A program made the translations under genes and the position numbers. A DNA stretch of 60,405 nucleotides from assembly GCF_024305175.1 (NCBI RefSeq), contig NZ_JAMWYY010000013.1:1-60405 (forward strand), read 5' to 3'. A model generated the notes under the pieces. The model searched no databases. It had not been told where the DNA came from and saw nothing but the letters and a program-made list of their open reading frames with translations. This stretch comes from Flavobacterium sp. (GTDB taxonomy: Bacteria > Bacteroidota > Bacteroidia > Flavobacteriales > Flavobacteriaceae). Of this stretch, positions 7,943 through 17,376 are shown piece after piece (positions within the stretch are counted from its first letter, which is position 1; the number at the start of each line of letters is the position of its first letter).

Positions 7943-9127
7943 ATGTCAATACTAAAAAAAGCCGAGGATTTTGTGTTCAGCTTATTCAAAGATAAGCTAT
8001 CTCCCAATTATATATACCATAATTTTAACCATACTTTACGTGTAGTAACCACAACAGCCACCATGGCAAAAGAGGAAGGGACAGGCGAAGAGGATACCGA
8101 AGCCTTACTGCTTGCCGCGTGGTTTCACGATTCAGGCTATGCCGAAGGCCGGGACAACCATGAAGAAAGAAGCTGCGATATTGCAGGAAAATTCTTTTTG
8201 GAAAACGGTTATCCTGAGGAAAAAGCGGAACGTGTTTATCAGCTTATAAGAGTTACAAAAGTAGATGCACGGCCGGAAACGCTGCCGGAGCGTATAATAA
8301 GGGATGCCGACTGTTCTCACTTTGCGGAGAAGAATTATTGCAGGCTTGCCGAATTGCTGCGCGAGGAATGGAAACTAACCGAAGGCAAAGTTTTTACAGA
8401 CCTTGAATGGGCTGTTGCCAACCGTGACCTGCTGATGCACCGCCACCGCTTTTATACCAACTATGCGCAACAGAACATGCAGCCGGTAAAAGAGCGTAAT
8501 ATTGCCGTGTTGCAGGAAGCTATCAATGAGTTGGAGCAGGGTAAGAAAAAAGTATCTAAAGACAAGATAAACAAGAAGAAGCTTGAGAAGCTGACACGGC
8601 CGGACAGGGGTATAGATACAATGTTCCGTATCACGTTGAACAACCATACAAGGCTTAGCGAAATAGCCGACAGCAAGGCAAACATAATGATATCGGTTAA
8701 TGCCATTATTATATCGGTAGCGCTTACGGCATTGATACCTAAACTGGACAGTCCTGCAAATGCCCACCTTATGATACCGACTTTTATACTGGTGTTTTTT
8801 GGTGTGGTTTCTATAATTTTTGCTATACTTTCTACTCGCCCTAAGGTAACGGGAGGAACTTTTACACGGCAGGATATAGATGACCGCAAAATAAACCTGC
8901 TCTTTTTCGGAAACTTTTATAAAATGCCGCTTGATGAGTATGACTGGGCAATGAACGAGATGATGAAAGACAGGAAATACCTGTATGATTCTATGATAAA
9001 AGACCTCTATTTTTTGGGAGTGGTACTGCACCGCAAGTATAAGCTGCTGCGCATTACCTACAATATCTTTATGATTGGTATTATAGTATCGGTAGCGGCT
9101 TTTGTTTACGCTTTCAGTAAAATATAG
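7943..9127 (+). CDS. HD phosphohydrolase fused to Pycsar-effector-type (PycTM) membrane domain
   Basis: A 394-residue two-part protein. The N-terminal 200 residues are an HD-superfamily phosphohydrolase: metal ligands H26/H30, H62-D63, H73 and D121-x-D123. The C-terminal part, from about residue 225 (RITLNNHTRLSEIADSKAN) on, resembles the PycTM/DUF5706 domain of Pycsar effectors, with membrane segments at about 248-265, 277-296 and 370-391. In Pycsar, such domains damage the inner membrane when cCMP or cUMP is made after phage infection. No pyrimidine cyclase is encoded nearby, so this is an orphan effector, a housekeeping relative, or a sensor that also degrades a nucleotide. The in-frame TTG at 7919 was rejected in favour of the ATG at 7943. 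A TAATTTTG box at 7930-7937 would make the message nearly leaderless. Confidence 0.87.
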   Translation: MSILKKAEDFVFSLFKDKLSPNYIYHNFNHTLRVVTTTATMAKEEGTGEEDTEALLLAAWFHDSGYAEGRDNHEERSCDIAGKFFLENGYPEEKAERVYQLIRVTKVDARPETLPERIIRDADCSHFAEKNYCRLAELLREEWKLTEGKVFTDLEWAVANRDLLMHRHRFYTNYAQQNMQPVKERNIAVLQEAINELEQGKKKVSKDKINKKKLEKLTRPDRGIDTMFRITLNNHTRLSEIADSKANIMISVNAIIISVALTALIPKLDSPANAHLMIPTFILVFFGVVSIIFAILSTRPKVTGGTFTRQDIDDRKINLLFFGNFYKMPLDEYDWAMNEMMKDRKYLYDSMIKDLYFLGVVLHRKYKLLRITYNIFMIGIIVSVAAFVYAFSKI

Positions 9128-9129
9128 CT

Positions 9130-11502
9130 TTATCTCGACTCCAGTTCTTTAAGCAGTTCTTCATAGCTGTAGGTGCGTCCGCGTCCGTTGTCGTTATCAT
9201 AAATAACGGCAACGCGTAGTGCTTTAAGCCCTGTAACGCCCTGCAGGTCTTCTACATCAAAATGTTCTATAACTTCGCTCAGCATGTTTTTATGCTGCAT
9301 GAACTTTATATACCTCCTGTATTCTGCCTCTTCCTGTTTTTGCGAATATACTATGGTAATCTTGCCATTTTCTGTTATACGCTTATCGGTGCCTTTAATG
9401 TTAGATTTGTCAATCCTTTTCTTTACCACCTCATAGCGTGCATTATACGTGCCATCAACATCAAAACGTTTTTCATCCATCCTGAAGCGTATGGATATCG
9501 GTGTGCTGAACACCAGTATGAGCGATGTAACATCTAAGTCATAAGGCAGGGCGGGGCGCAACTTGTAATATTCATTTTCCATTTCGCACATAGCCTGTAA
9601 CTGCCATAGCCTCAGGTTTTGCAGGTATAACGGACTATAAGGGTGTTTAGGCGCTATAGAGGCGCCAATATACAGGTTATGCTCTACACCATCTGTTTTA
9701 AAGCGCTCGTAGTAATGTGGGTAAAACTGCTGTGCTTCGGCTTGCTTTTTATCCAGAACCTCCGCAAGGTGCTTATTAATTATAGACATGGCCTCATCAA
9801 AATCTTTGCGGCTGTCATATACCATTTTTACCTTCTGGTCTAACGATGCAAAATAGTCATGTATGCGGCTATGGATTTCCTGGTCAACAGAATCAAAGTG
9901 CTGCAGGATAGGGTGCACTTCATCCTGTATGTAATTCTGTATTACGGCTTCAGAGTCGGCCTTTAGCTGCTTTTTCAGTTTATCCTCATGGCTTTGCAGC
10001 TCAAAAATATGTTGTTCTACAACAGGCAGCGGCTCACGCTTAAATATAAACCGGAACAGGCCCAGCAGCTTTTCCAGTTGCCTGATTAGGTCTTTCTCGG
10101 TAGATTCGTTCCTGGCGCCCGATGATCCTTTTACATCTATCTGCCCGTACAGCGGGTAAATTTCTTTAAAAATTATCTCTTTATAAGCAAAGTTTTCGCC
10201 CTGTTTTGCATTGATGTGGCGCAGCGCCTCTTCCCTGAATTTCCAGTAAACACTATGGTGAATGGCTGTATATTCTTTCTGTATTATAGCATCAACCTGG
10301 TTTTGCAGTTCGCTGTAATAGCGGTCTATACTATCGGTTAAAAAAGGCAGAATGTAAGAAAGCTTGTTAGCGTTAATACTGTTAAGCTCTCCGGGCCTTG
10401 AGCATACAAGCTCTATTATGCCCATAAGGCGGTTGTTTTTTATAACGGGTGCCAGTATGCAGCTTTTAATATTCTGAGACAAAAGATGCTCTGCAAATTT
10501 ACTTTCGCTGCAGTTGCTGTGAACAAAGTTTTCTACATCAGAAATTATAAAATAATCCCGGTTCTCCATTATTTTTTCAAGCGATTCATCACAAAAAACC
10601 GAGTTACAGTTCAGCTCGCTCTTATCGCGCAAAATAAAGCTGCTTACATCATCAAAAGGGGCAATGCGAAACAGGTTATCTTCTAAGTTTATCTCTGTAA
10701 AACCAATACGCAGGTCAGGTATTTTATAAATCGACCTGAAAATGGTTTCGAGGTTGGATTTGGTTATCTCATCAAAATCTTCCGATTTTAATAAGTTACT
10801 TTTTAAGTTGGATATAGCGCTTTCTGTAGTGGCATCAAATAACGACATAATACCGAAGCCTTTCATTACCCAGCTTTTTTCAGGAAACTTCTCCTTCCAC
10901 AAATCGATGTTGTCAAAACTGTCCATGAGCAGTTTGGCATCTTCCTCGGTAATATCAACAGCTTTATCTGTGGGGGTTATATCAATAAAATCGGCATTAT
11001 ACATAATGCGGTAATGCCTTATAATGCCATCGGCATCAGGGATATCGTAAAAAAATGGCCTGCTGAAATCGAAATGGTAACCGTAATGGTAATTAAGTAT
11101 CAGGCAGCAGCACATAACATAAAACTGGTGCCCGTTAAAGTTACGGATGCTCATATCAAAATCGGTACCCGCTTCGTGTAATATTTTACCAAACCTTTCG
11201 GTATAGTTAAATACAATATTATAAAAAGGTATCGTGGCTGCTTTTATTTCGTTATTTGTCAGCGCGGTAGGAAAAAGGTCGGCCAACAGGTTCTTAATAA
11301 GCTGCCTGTGCTTTTCGAGCTGCGAATAATCGGCAAGTCCTTCACGCAGTTCAGGGTAAGGGTCTGTATGCCTTAGCAGGGCTTTTGCATAATCAGAACG
11401 GTAGTCAATATCGCTCGCAGCAATCTCTTCCAGCTTTTCCATCACCACGTGAAAGGAAATCTGTACTTCAAAAGGGCTGCTTTCAAATTGCTCAACGCTC
11501 AT
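9130..11502 (-). CDS. GAF-domain protein, Bacteroidetes type
   Basis: A 790-residue cytoplasmic protein with no signal peptide or membrane helices. A GAF-like sensory domain lies at about residues 265-400 (ending in CILAPVIKNNRLMGIIELVCS), flanked by an N-terminal helical region and a long C-terminal part with probable coiled coil around 500-600. No kinase, cyclase or response-regulator domain is visible, so it is a sensor or scaffold with unknown output. It converges on the HD-PycTM gene with only two bases between the stop codons. A -7 box (TACCTTTG on the minus strand, 11524-11531) sits just upstream of the start. Confidence 0.8.
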   Translation of the reverse strand: MSVEQFESSPFEVQISFHVVMEKLEEIAASDIDYRSDYAKALLRHTDPYPELREGLADYSQLEKHRQLIKNLLADLFPTALTNNEIKAATIPFYNIVFNYTERFGKILHEAGTDFDMSIRNFNGHQFYVMCCCLILNYHYGYHFDFSRPFFYDIPDADGIIRHYRIMYNADFIDITPTDKAVDITEEDAKLLMDSFDNIDLWKEKFPEKSWVMKGFGIMSLFDATTESAISNLKSNLLKSEDFDEITKSNLETIFRSIYKIPDLRIGFTEINLEDNLFRIAPFDDVSSFILRDKSELNCNSVFCDESLEKIMENRDYFIISDVENFVHSNCSESKFAEHLLSQNIKSCILAPVIKNNRLMGIIELVCSRPGELNSINANKLSYILPFLTDSIDRYYSELQNQVDAIIQKEYTAIHHSVYWKFREEALRHINAKQGENFAYKEIIFKEIYPLYGQIDVKGSSGARNESTEKDLIRQLEKLLGLFRFIFKREPLPVVEQHIFELQSHEDKLKKQLKADSEAVIQNYIQDEVHPILQHFDSVDQEIHSRIHDYFASLDQKVKMVYDSRKDFDEAMSIINKHLAEVLDKKQAEAQQFYPHYYERFKTDGVEHNLYIGASIAPKHPYSPLYLQNLRLWQLQAMCEMENEYYKLRPALPYDLDVTSLILVFSTPISIRFRMDEKRFDVDGTYNARYEVVKKRIDKSNIKGTDKRITENGKITIVYSQKQEEAEYRRYIKFMQHKNMLSEVIEHFDVEDLQGVTGLKALRVAVIYDNDNGRGRTYSYEELLKELESR

Positions 11503-11523
11503 ATCCGTTCGGTTTTGTCATAA

Positions 11524-11531
11524 CAAAGGTA
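11524..11531 (-). promoter_or_regulatory. -7 box TACCTTTG for the GAF gene
   Basis: TAnnTTTG on the minus strand, 21 bases upstream of the GAF gene start. No matching -33 TTG at the usual distance. Confidence 0.5.
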
Positions 11532-11736
11532 CAAAAAGGTTGTTATATGTTAAAATACGGATTTAGTATTCAAGAGAGTTTAATATTTCTGTTAATGTTT
11601 CGCTGCTTACTCCAAGTTGCCGAGTTTTGAACCGAGTATTCTTCGCTACTCAAAACGAAGTTATGAAAACAAAAGTTCCCTGTAATTCAAAATTTGTTAA
11701 TTGCTCGTAGTTGCTGTTATACGCCGTTTTCACCTG

Positions 11737-12645
11737 TTAATTAATTTGTCTATATTCGACTGGTGTCATTCCAGTTTTAGTTTTAAAAAGTCTGTAAAAG
11801 TATTGCGGATACTCAAATCCTAAGCTATATGCAATTTCGTTTACAGTGTCTGTTGAGTTGAGTAATTTATTTTTAGCTTTTTCAATTATTTGAATTTGTA
11901 AAAACTCTTTAGTCGTTTTACCTGTCTCTTTTTTTAAGAGGTCTGCGAGGTAGCTTGTAGATAGATTTAATTTATTCGAAAAATAGTCAACTGATGGCAA
12001 GCCTTTTTTTGCGATGTCGCTTGAGTTAAAGTAGTCAAAAACTAATTTCTCAAAAGTTGAAAGCAAGTCGCTATTAAGTTTCTGTCTTGTAATAAATTGT
12101 CGCCCATAAAACCTTTGAGAATAGTTTAGAAGTTGTTCAATTGCAGTAATGATAACACCTTGACTGTACTTGTCTATGTTTCCGTTATATTCTTTTTGAA
12201 TGTTTCCTGCTATTGAAGTAAGCGTGTTTTTCTCTTCTTCTGATAAATGCAGGGCTTCACTCACAGCGTAAGAGAAAAATTGGAACTCTTTAATTCGCTT
12301 TCCAAGAGAAGAGTTAATAATCAGGTCTGGGTGAAAATAAATACCCCAACCTTCATATTTTATCTGTTCATTAAGTTCACTAACTGAGAAAACCTGGTCG
12401 GGAGCCATAAACATCATTGTTCCCTCCTCAAAGTCATAATACTGTCTTCCGTATCGTAGAGACTTTGGTGATGGGGTTTTGAGACTAATAATGTAAAAGT
12501 CAGTAACGATTTTAGCATTATAATGTGCAGGATTTGTCTCAACTTTCGAATAGTCGATTATAGTAATTAAAGGATGTTTAGGCTTTTCATAACCTATCAT
12601 CTTGTGTAACTGACTTATTGATTTTATTCTCAAAAAATTGTCCAT
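11737..12645 (-). CDS. AraC-family transcriptional regulator
   Basis: A 302-residue regulator. The C-terminal ~100 residues are the two helix-turn-helix AraC DNA-binding domain: LSTSYLADLLKKETGKT in the first helix-turn-helix, then VNEIAYSLGFEYPQYFYRLF and KTKTGMTPVEYRQ, the family signature. The N-terminal ~180 residues are a probable effector-binding domain. It follows the SDR gene with a TAATG overlap, so both are translated together and the regulator probably controls its own operon. The pair is AT-richer and uses more TTA/AAA-type codons than its neighbours, suggesting recent acquisition. Confidence 0.93.
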   Translation of the reverse strand: MDNFLRIKSISQLHKMIGYEKPKHPLITIIDYSKVETNPAHYNAKIVTDFYIISLKTPSPKSLRYGRQYYDFEEGTMMFMAPDQVFSVSELNEQIKYEGWGIYFHPDLIINSSLGKRIKEFQFFSYAVSEALHLSEEEKNTLTSIAGNIQKEYNGNIDKYSQGVIITAIEQLLNYSQRFYGRQFITRQKLNSDLLSTFEKLVFDYFNSSDIAKKGLPSVDYFSNKLNLSTSYLADLLKKETGKTTKEFLQIQIIEKAKNKLLNSTDTVNEIAYSLGFEYPQYFYRLFKTKTGMTPVEYRQIN

Positions 12646-13478
12646 TATTTTAAAAGCCCAAGTTGGTTCATAATCATTTTATCAAATGCCTTGTCGCTCA
12701 TAAATCGTTTAATCAAAGGCATCGTTTTTGCAGTTCTTCCAACTCTTATTCTTGTTTTTGGATTATTTGATTTTGCTGCATCTAAAATCACATTTCCTAC
12801 TTCAATCGGTTTCAATATTGGAAAAGAACTGTTTTTAGCCTTCAGAATGTTTTGCATCATGTCCTGAAAGTTAGCCCTCATACGTGCATAAGGATTTCCG
12901 GCAATGGCGTTCGGATATGCGGAATTATCTACAAACGCAGTTTCAACACCACCTGGCTTAATTAAAGAAACCTTGATTCCAAAACCACTTAGTTCTTGAC
13001 GCATGGCATCGCTAAAACTTTCCACCGCATATTTACTTGCGTGGTAAGCTCCCGCACCGGCAGTGGTGAAATCGCCACCTACCGAACCAACGTTTATGAT
13101 GTGCCCACTGTTTGCCTCCCTCATTTTGGGTAAAACCATTTGAGTAACCCTCACTAAACCAAATACATTTACATCAAATTGATATTTGAGTTGAGATAAA
13201 GTTAACTCTTCTATAAAGCCGTTTTGAGAATATCCTGCATTATTAATGAGAATATCAATTTGATTGAATTTCGAATAGATTTGTTTAAATGCGTTTTGAA
13301 TACTTTCTTCATTAGTTACATCCATTGAAAAGACAGAACAATCTAACAATCTAGGGTCTTTCATTTTTTCCAAGTTTCTTGCAACTGCAATTACTTGAAA
13401 TCCGTTTTGCGCAAATAGCTTAGCTGTCTCTTTCCCTATGCCAGACGAAGCACCCGTGATTAAAACTACCTTTTTCAT
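12645..13478 (-). CDS. Classical short-chain dehydrogenase
   Basis: A 277-residue SDR with TGASSGIG at residues 8-15, NNAGYSQ near residue 90 and the YHASK catalytic tyrosine-lysine pair. The substrate cannot be read from the sequence; the family includes many oxidoreductases acting on small carbonyl compounds. Its stop overlaps the AraC start (TAATG). SDR-AraC pairs are common in Bacteroidetes and are often mobile. Base composition is visibly AT-richer than the adjoining operons. Confidence 0.93.
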   Translation of the reverse strand: MKKVVLITGASSGIGKETAKLFAQNGFQVIAVARNLEKMKDPRLLDCSVFSMDVTNEESIQNAFKQIYSKFNQIDILINNAGYSQNGFIEELTLSQLKYQFDVNVFGLVRVTQMVLPKMREANSGHIINVGSVGGDFTTAGAGAYHASKYAVESFSDAMRQELSGFGIKVSLIKPGGVETAFVDNSAYPNAIAGNPYARMRANFQDMMQNILKAKNSSFPILKPIEVGNVILDAAKSNNPKTRIRVGRTAKTMPLIKRFMSDKAFDKMIMNQLGLLK

Positions 13479-13661
13479 CTTTTAGGTTTAATGTTAATAA
13501 TGATGTAAAGTTAATTTGTAGTTTCTTAATTGAATTATACAAAATCGGGTTTGTAGTATAGTTTTTCTCGATATCAAAAAAATTGTCTTTTTATATGTTG
13601 GTCAACCTTTTTTAGGACGAGAGATTATCCTGTTAAGGCAGGTTTAGCAAATTTTTATTAT

Positions 13662-13669
13662 TATTTTTG
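13662..13669 (+). promoter_or_regulatory. -7 box TATTTTTG
   Basis: TAnnTTTG on the plus strand, predicting transcription start near 13676. This places the GTG at 13672 upstream of the message and supports the ATG at 13687 as the start of the next gene. Confidence 0.5.
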
Positions 13670-13686
13670 TAGTGAAATACCATAAT

Positions 13687-14577
13687 ATGAACCAGCTAAT
13701 ACCACTTAGCTTTCACAATAAAATATCCCTTACCATAAAGCGGGAAGACCTTTTGCACCCCCATATTTCGGGTAACAAATACAGGAAACTTAAATATAAT
13801 ATTGCAGAGGCCATAAACCAGGGCAGCAGCACACTGCTGACCTTTGGCGGCGCTTATTCTAATCATATTGCCGCTGCAGCCGCTGCAGGTAAAAAGTATG
13901 GGCTTAATATCATTGGTATAATAAGGGGCGATGAGCTACAGGATAAAGCCATGCATAACCCTACCCTTAAATTTGCGGCAGACTGCGGCATGAAGCTGCA
14001 TTTTATTTCGCGTGAGGCTTATCGTGAAAAACATACTCCTGAATTTATAGCGCACCTGCAAAGGGAATTCGGGGAGTTTTACCTCTTACCTGAAGGCGGC
14101 ACCAATGCACTCGCCATTAAAGGGTGTGAAGAGATTTTAAGAGGAGAAGATTCTGCATTTACTCACATTTGCTGTGCGGTTGGTACGGGCGGCACTGTGT
14201 CGGGAATAATAAAATCGGCTGGTGGGGGGCAACAGGTTTTAGGTTTTCCGGTGCTTAAAAATGAGGCATTGTTAGATGATATTACTAAATTTGCCGGACA
14301 GGGCAACTGGAAGCTGGTAAACAACTATCATTTTGGCGGGTATGGTAAAGTAACCGAAGAACTGGTTGCGTTTATGAACAGCTTTTATGAAAAAACAGGC
14401 ATTCCGCTGGATCCTGTTTATACGGCAAAGATGGTTTTTGGCGTTATAGACATGGCAGGGAAAGGCTGTTTTCCTGAAAATTCGCGCATACTGATGATAC
14501 ATACCGGCGGGTTGCAGGGCATTGAAGGTATGAACCGGGAGCTGAAAAGAAAAAAACTGTCCCTAATTAAAATATGA
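13687..14577 (+). CDS. PLP-dependent ACC deaminase / D-cysteine desulfhydrase family protein
   Basis: A 296-residue fold-type II PLP enzyme. The PLP lysine is in SGNKYRKLK near the N-terminus, followed by FGGAYSNH and the glycine-rich GTGGTVSG phosphate-binding loop. Members deaminate 1-aminocyclopropane-1-carboxylate or desulfhydrate D-cysteine; in non-plant-associated bacteria D-cysteine desulfhydrase activity is the usual expectation. It is the first gene of a three-gene operon (6 and 12 bases between genes) with a LysM glucosaminidase and hemL. The ATG at 13687 is preferred over GTG at 13672 because of the promoter position. Confidence 0.88.
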   Translation: MNQLIPLSFHNKISLTIKREDLLHPHISGNKYRKLKYNIAEAINQGSSTLLTFGGAYSNHIAAAAAAGKKYGLNIIGIIRGDELQDKAMHNPTLKFAADCGMKLHFISREAYREKHTPEFIAHLQREFGEFYLLPEGGTNALAIKGCEEILRGEDSAFTHICCAVGTGGTVSGIIKSAGGGQQVLGFPVLKNEALLDDITKFAGQGNWKLVNNYHFGGYGKVTEELVAFMNSFYEKTGIPLDPVYTAKMVFGVIDMAGKGCFPENSRILMIHTGGLQGIEGMNRELKRKKLSLIKI

Positions 14578-14583
14578 GATAGC

Positions 14584-15447
14584 ATGATGAAAAAGATTTT
14601 AACCCTTGTTGTTTTAAGTTTGCTGGTAAGCTGCGGTACATCATACACAAGCCGTAAAAGTGGCAAGAGTACTGCACGCACCACCACAACCCGCAAACCG
14701 AAGGCTCCTAAAAAAGAAACACGCGTTGCCAATACCAACAGGAACAACAATAGGGATACCGAAACACTAGAATCTACCTCTAAAACGGTTGTTTATGCCG
14801 ATATCGTAAAACAATATATACTGGATTATAAAGATGTTGCCAAAGCCAACATGCGCAATCACGGGGTGCCTGCCAGCATTACACTGGCGCAGGGCATATT
14901 AGAGTCGGGGGCGGGCAGGGGCACGCTTTGCGTTAACGCCAATAACCACTTTGGCATTAAGTGCCACACCGGTTGGGAAGGCGAATCGGTTTACCATGAT
15001 GATGATGCCAAAGGCGAGTGCTTCCGCAAATATAAAGACCCGGCCGAATCGTATAACGACCACTCTTTGTTTCTAACCTCGCGCAGCCGTTATGCCGCCT
15101 TGTTTAAACTTGATAAAGATGACTATGAGGCCTGGGCACATGGGCTAAAGGCAGCAGGCTATGCAACCGACCCTAAATATCCTGATAAGCTTATAGGGCT
15201 TATAGAGCGTTATGAGTTAGCGAGATATGATGCAGAAGTTTTAGGCGGTACTTATGTGCCAAGGCAGAAAGAAATCAAGCCTGTAATTGCAGATGCACCG
15301 CTTGCGGCGGGCATGCACAAAGTAGAGCAGGGCGACACACTATACTCCATATCAAAACGATATAATGTTACTGTAGATGAGCTTATGAGGCTTAACAGCC
15401 TTTCGGGCAATACCATATCTATAGGGCAGGTACTAAAAGTAAAATAA
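14584..15447 (+). CDS. Glucosaminidase-LysM lipoprotein
   Basis: A 287-residue lipoprotein (lipobox LLVSC). After a basic, low-complexity linker, residues about 75-220 form a mannosyl-glycoprotein endo-beta-N-acetylglucosaminidase domain (FlgJ/LytB type) with the catalytic glutamate in TLAQGILESGAG and the NNHFGIKCH motif. A single LysM peptidoglycan-binding domain is at the C-terminus (VEQGDTLYSISKRYNVTVDEL). It cleaves the glycan strands of peptidoglycan from the periplasmic face of the outer membrane. Two adjacent ATGs occur; the first was used. Six bases separate it from the upstream PLP enzyme. Confidence 0.93.
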   Translation: MMKKILTLVVLSLLVSCGTSYTSRKSGKSTARTTTTRKPKAPKKETRVANTNRNNNRDTETLESTSKTVVYADIVKQYILDYKDVAKANMRNHGVPASITLAQGILESGAGRGTLCVNANNHFGIKCHTGWEGESVYHDDDAKGECFRKYKDPAESYNDHSLFLTSRSRYAALFKLDKDDYEAWAHGLKAAGYATDPKYPDKLIGLIERYELARYDAEVLGGTYVPRQKEIKPVIADAPLAAGMHKVEQGDTLYSISKRYNVTVDELMRLNSLSGNTISIGQVLKVK

Positions 15448-15459
15448 ACACCAATACTA

Positions 15460-16749
15460 ATGTTATACGAAAGAAGCAGCCGCCTCTTTGCCGAAGCAGC
15501 AAAGGTAATACCCGGCGGTGTAAACTCTCCTGTGCGTGCCTTTAAGGCAGTAGGGGGCACTCCTATATTTGTAAAAGAAGCCAAAGGCGCATATTTGTAT
15601 GATGAAGACGGCAACCGCCTGATAGATTATATTAACTCGTGGGGGCCAATGATACTGGGCCATGCCTATGAGCCTGTTATAAATGCGGTGATTGAAAGGG
15701 CTAAAAAGGGAACCTCTTTCGGGATGCCTACCGCGCTCGAAACCGAAATAGCGGCCCTTGCCGTAAGCATGGTGCCGAATATAGATAAAATTCGTTATGT
15801 GAACAGTGGTACCGAAGCCTGCATGAGCGCTATTCGCCTTGCACGCGGTTACACTAAGCGCGATAAAATTATAAAGTTTGCAGGTTGTTACCACGGCCAT
15901 TCTGACTCTTTCCTGATACAGGCGGGCAGTGGGGCGGTAACATTCGGTACGCCAAACAGCCCGGGCGTTACGCAGGGTACGGCTAAAGATACACTGCTGG
16001 CTACTTATAACGATTTGGATAACGTTGCAGCATTATTTACCGCAAACCCCGATAGCATAGCGGCAATTATAATAGAGCCCGTTGCGGGCAATATGGGCTG
16101 CATACCACCGGCCGACGGCTTTTTGCAGGGGCTAAGGGAGCTTTGCGACCAAAACGGCGCACTGCTTATTTTTGATGAGGTAATGACAGGCTTCCGTTTG
16201 GCTAAGGGCGGAGCGCAGGAGCTGTATAACGTAAAAGCCGATCTTGTCACTTTTGGTAAAGTTATTGGCGGGGGGCTTCCTGTAGGGGCGTTTGCCGGGC
16301 CCGAAGCGATTATGAACCACCTTGCACCCGCAGGGCCGGTTTACCAGGCAGGAACGCTGTCGGGCAACCCGCTGGCTATGGCTGCGGGGCTTGAAATGCT
16401 GAAAGCGCTTAACAGCGACAGCGATGTTTACAAAAGGCTCGACGAGAAAACGGCTTATCTTGAAAAAGGGATGAGGGAAAAACTGGATGCAGCAGGTATC
16501 ACTTATACCGTAAACCGTAAAGGCTCTATGATATCAGTGCATTTTGATGAACGCCCGGTTACCGATTTTGCTTCGGCGGCTAATGGCGATAACGAAACGT
16601 TTAAAAAGTTCTTCCACGGGCTTTTACAGGAAGGCGTTTACATTGCACCGTCGGCATACGAAACGTGGTTTATTACCGATGCGCTAACCTATGACGATCT
16701 TGATTTTACCATACAGGCAGTAGGCAAAGTCGCCAATAACCTAAAATAA
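15460..16749 (+). CDS. hemL: Glutamate-1-semialdehyde 2,1-aminomutase
   Basis: A 429-residue class III aminotransferase fold enzyme that converts glutamate-1-semialdehyde to 5-aminolevulinate, the C5 route to haem. The sequence matches HemL over its full length: [13 protein letters not shown] at the N-terminus, [35 protein letters not shown], and the PLP lysine K267 in [15 protein letters not shown]. It is the last gene of the operon and is followed directly by a strong bidirectional terminator. Confidence 0.97.
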   Translation: MLYERSSRLFAEAAKVIPGGVNSPVRAFKAVGGTPIFVKEAKGAYLYDEDGNRLIDYINSWGPMILGHAYEPVINAVIERAKKGTSFGMPTALETEIAALAVSMVPNIDKIRYVNSGTEACMSAIRLARGYTKRDKIIKFAGCYHGHSDSFLIQAGSGAVTFGTPNSPGVTQGTAKDTLLATYNDLDNVAALFTANPDSIAAIIIEPVAGNMGCIPPADGFLQGLRELCDQNGALLIFDEVMTGFRLAKGGAQELYNVKADLVTFGKVIGGGLPVGAFAGPEAIMNHLAPAGPVYQAGTLSGNPLAMAAGLEMLKALNSDSDVYKRLDEKTAYLEKGMREKLDAAGITYTVNRKGSMISVHFDERPVTDFASAANGDNETFKKFFHGLLQEGVYIAPSAYETWFITDALTYDDLDFTIQAVGKVANNLK

Positions 16750-16750
16750 A

Positions 16751-16776
16751 AAAAGCTCCCAAAGGGAGCTTTTTTT
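16751..16776. terminator. Bidirectional terminator between hemL and the Spy-like gene
   Basis: A perfect stem AAAAGCTCCC / GGGAGCTTTT with loop AAA, flanked by an A run and a T run, so it works for hemL on the plus strand and for the convergent gene on the minus strand. Confidence 0.92.
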
Positions 16777-16794
16777 ATGCTGTTACACTATTTA

Positions 16795-17163
16795 TTAATG
16801 GGTAAGTTTTGTGATCAACTTAGGGTTTTTCTCCAGTTTTGTTAATTGTTCAGGAGTTAAGGTAGACTTAATCTTCATATCTATTTGGTCTGCAAGGATA
16901 TCTTTACGATCCTGGCTAAAATTAGGTGTCGCCAAATACTTGTGCTTTTGCACAAACAGTCTGGTTAATTCTGCTTTTTGGGCAGGCGTTAATTGTACAA
17001 GTTCATCCAGTGCCGCAATATCTGCTGCTGCTTTTGTAGTGGCATCATCATTATTTTGCTGGTTCTGGGTTGCCGCAACAGGAGCCACAGCTTTTTTTTG
17101 CTGGGCATTGGCAGTGTAGCCCATCGCTAATACTATAGCAAAAAGAGTAATAATCTTTTTCAT
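16795..17163 (-). CDS. Spy/CpxP-like small periplasmic protein
   Basis: A 122-residue exported protein with signal peptide (cleavage after TANAQ). The mature helical part contains two LTPxQ motifs (LTPAQKAEL and LTPEQLTKL), the hallmark of Spy/CpxP periplasmic stress chaperone-like proteins. A chaperone or envelope-stress sensor role is plausible from the family, not shown here. It has its own near-consensus promoter (17193-17220) and shares a terminator with hemL. Confidence 0.8.
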   Translation of the reverse strand: MKKIITLFAIVLAMGYTANAQQKKAVAPVAATQNQQNNDDATTKAAADIAALDELVQLTPAQKAELTRLFVQKHKYLATPNFSQDRKDILADQIDMKIKSTLTPEQLTKLEKNPKLITKLTH

Positions 17164-17192
17164 ATTTGTTTAATTTTTAAATGTTAGCAGTT

Positions 17193-17220
17193 CAAATATA
17201 TAAAAAATTGTGACATACAA
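17193..17220 (-). promoter_or_regulatory. Promoter TTG-N17-TATATTTG
   Basis: On the minus strand a -33 TTG (17218-17220) lies 17 bases from a TATATTTG -7 box (17193-17200), a full match to the Bacteroidetes promoter. Transcription would start about 17186, 23 bases before the Spy-like start codon. Confidence 0.8.
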
Positions 17221-17376
17221 AATTATATATTATACAATGCAGACTTTAGTTGCCACTTTATAACATATTAGAATAATTTCAGTTTATAATTTAACATTTT
17301 CAGTAAAACCCTGTTTTAAAATCCTGCGTAAATATGGGTGTTGATATGGTAAAGAAAAATGTTTCCCAAAAGCAAA

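Noticed and set aside
8375..9031. 218-codon minus-strand frame opposite the HD-PycTM gene
   Set aside because: The plus strand carries HD and membrane-domain motifs; the antisense frame has no recognisable features.
11700..11735. Integron attC-like site (GTTGCTGTTATACGCCGTT)
   Set aside because: It resembles part of an attC site, but the full paired core sites and hairpin could not be built and no integrase is present.
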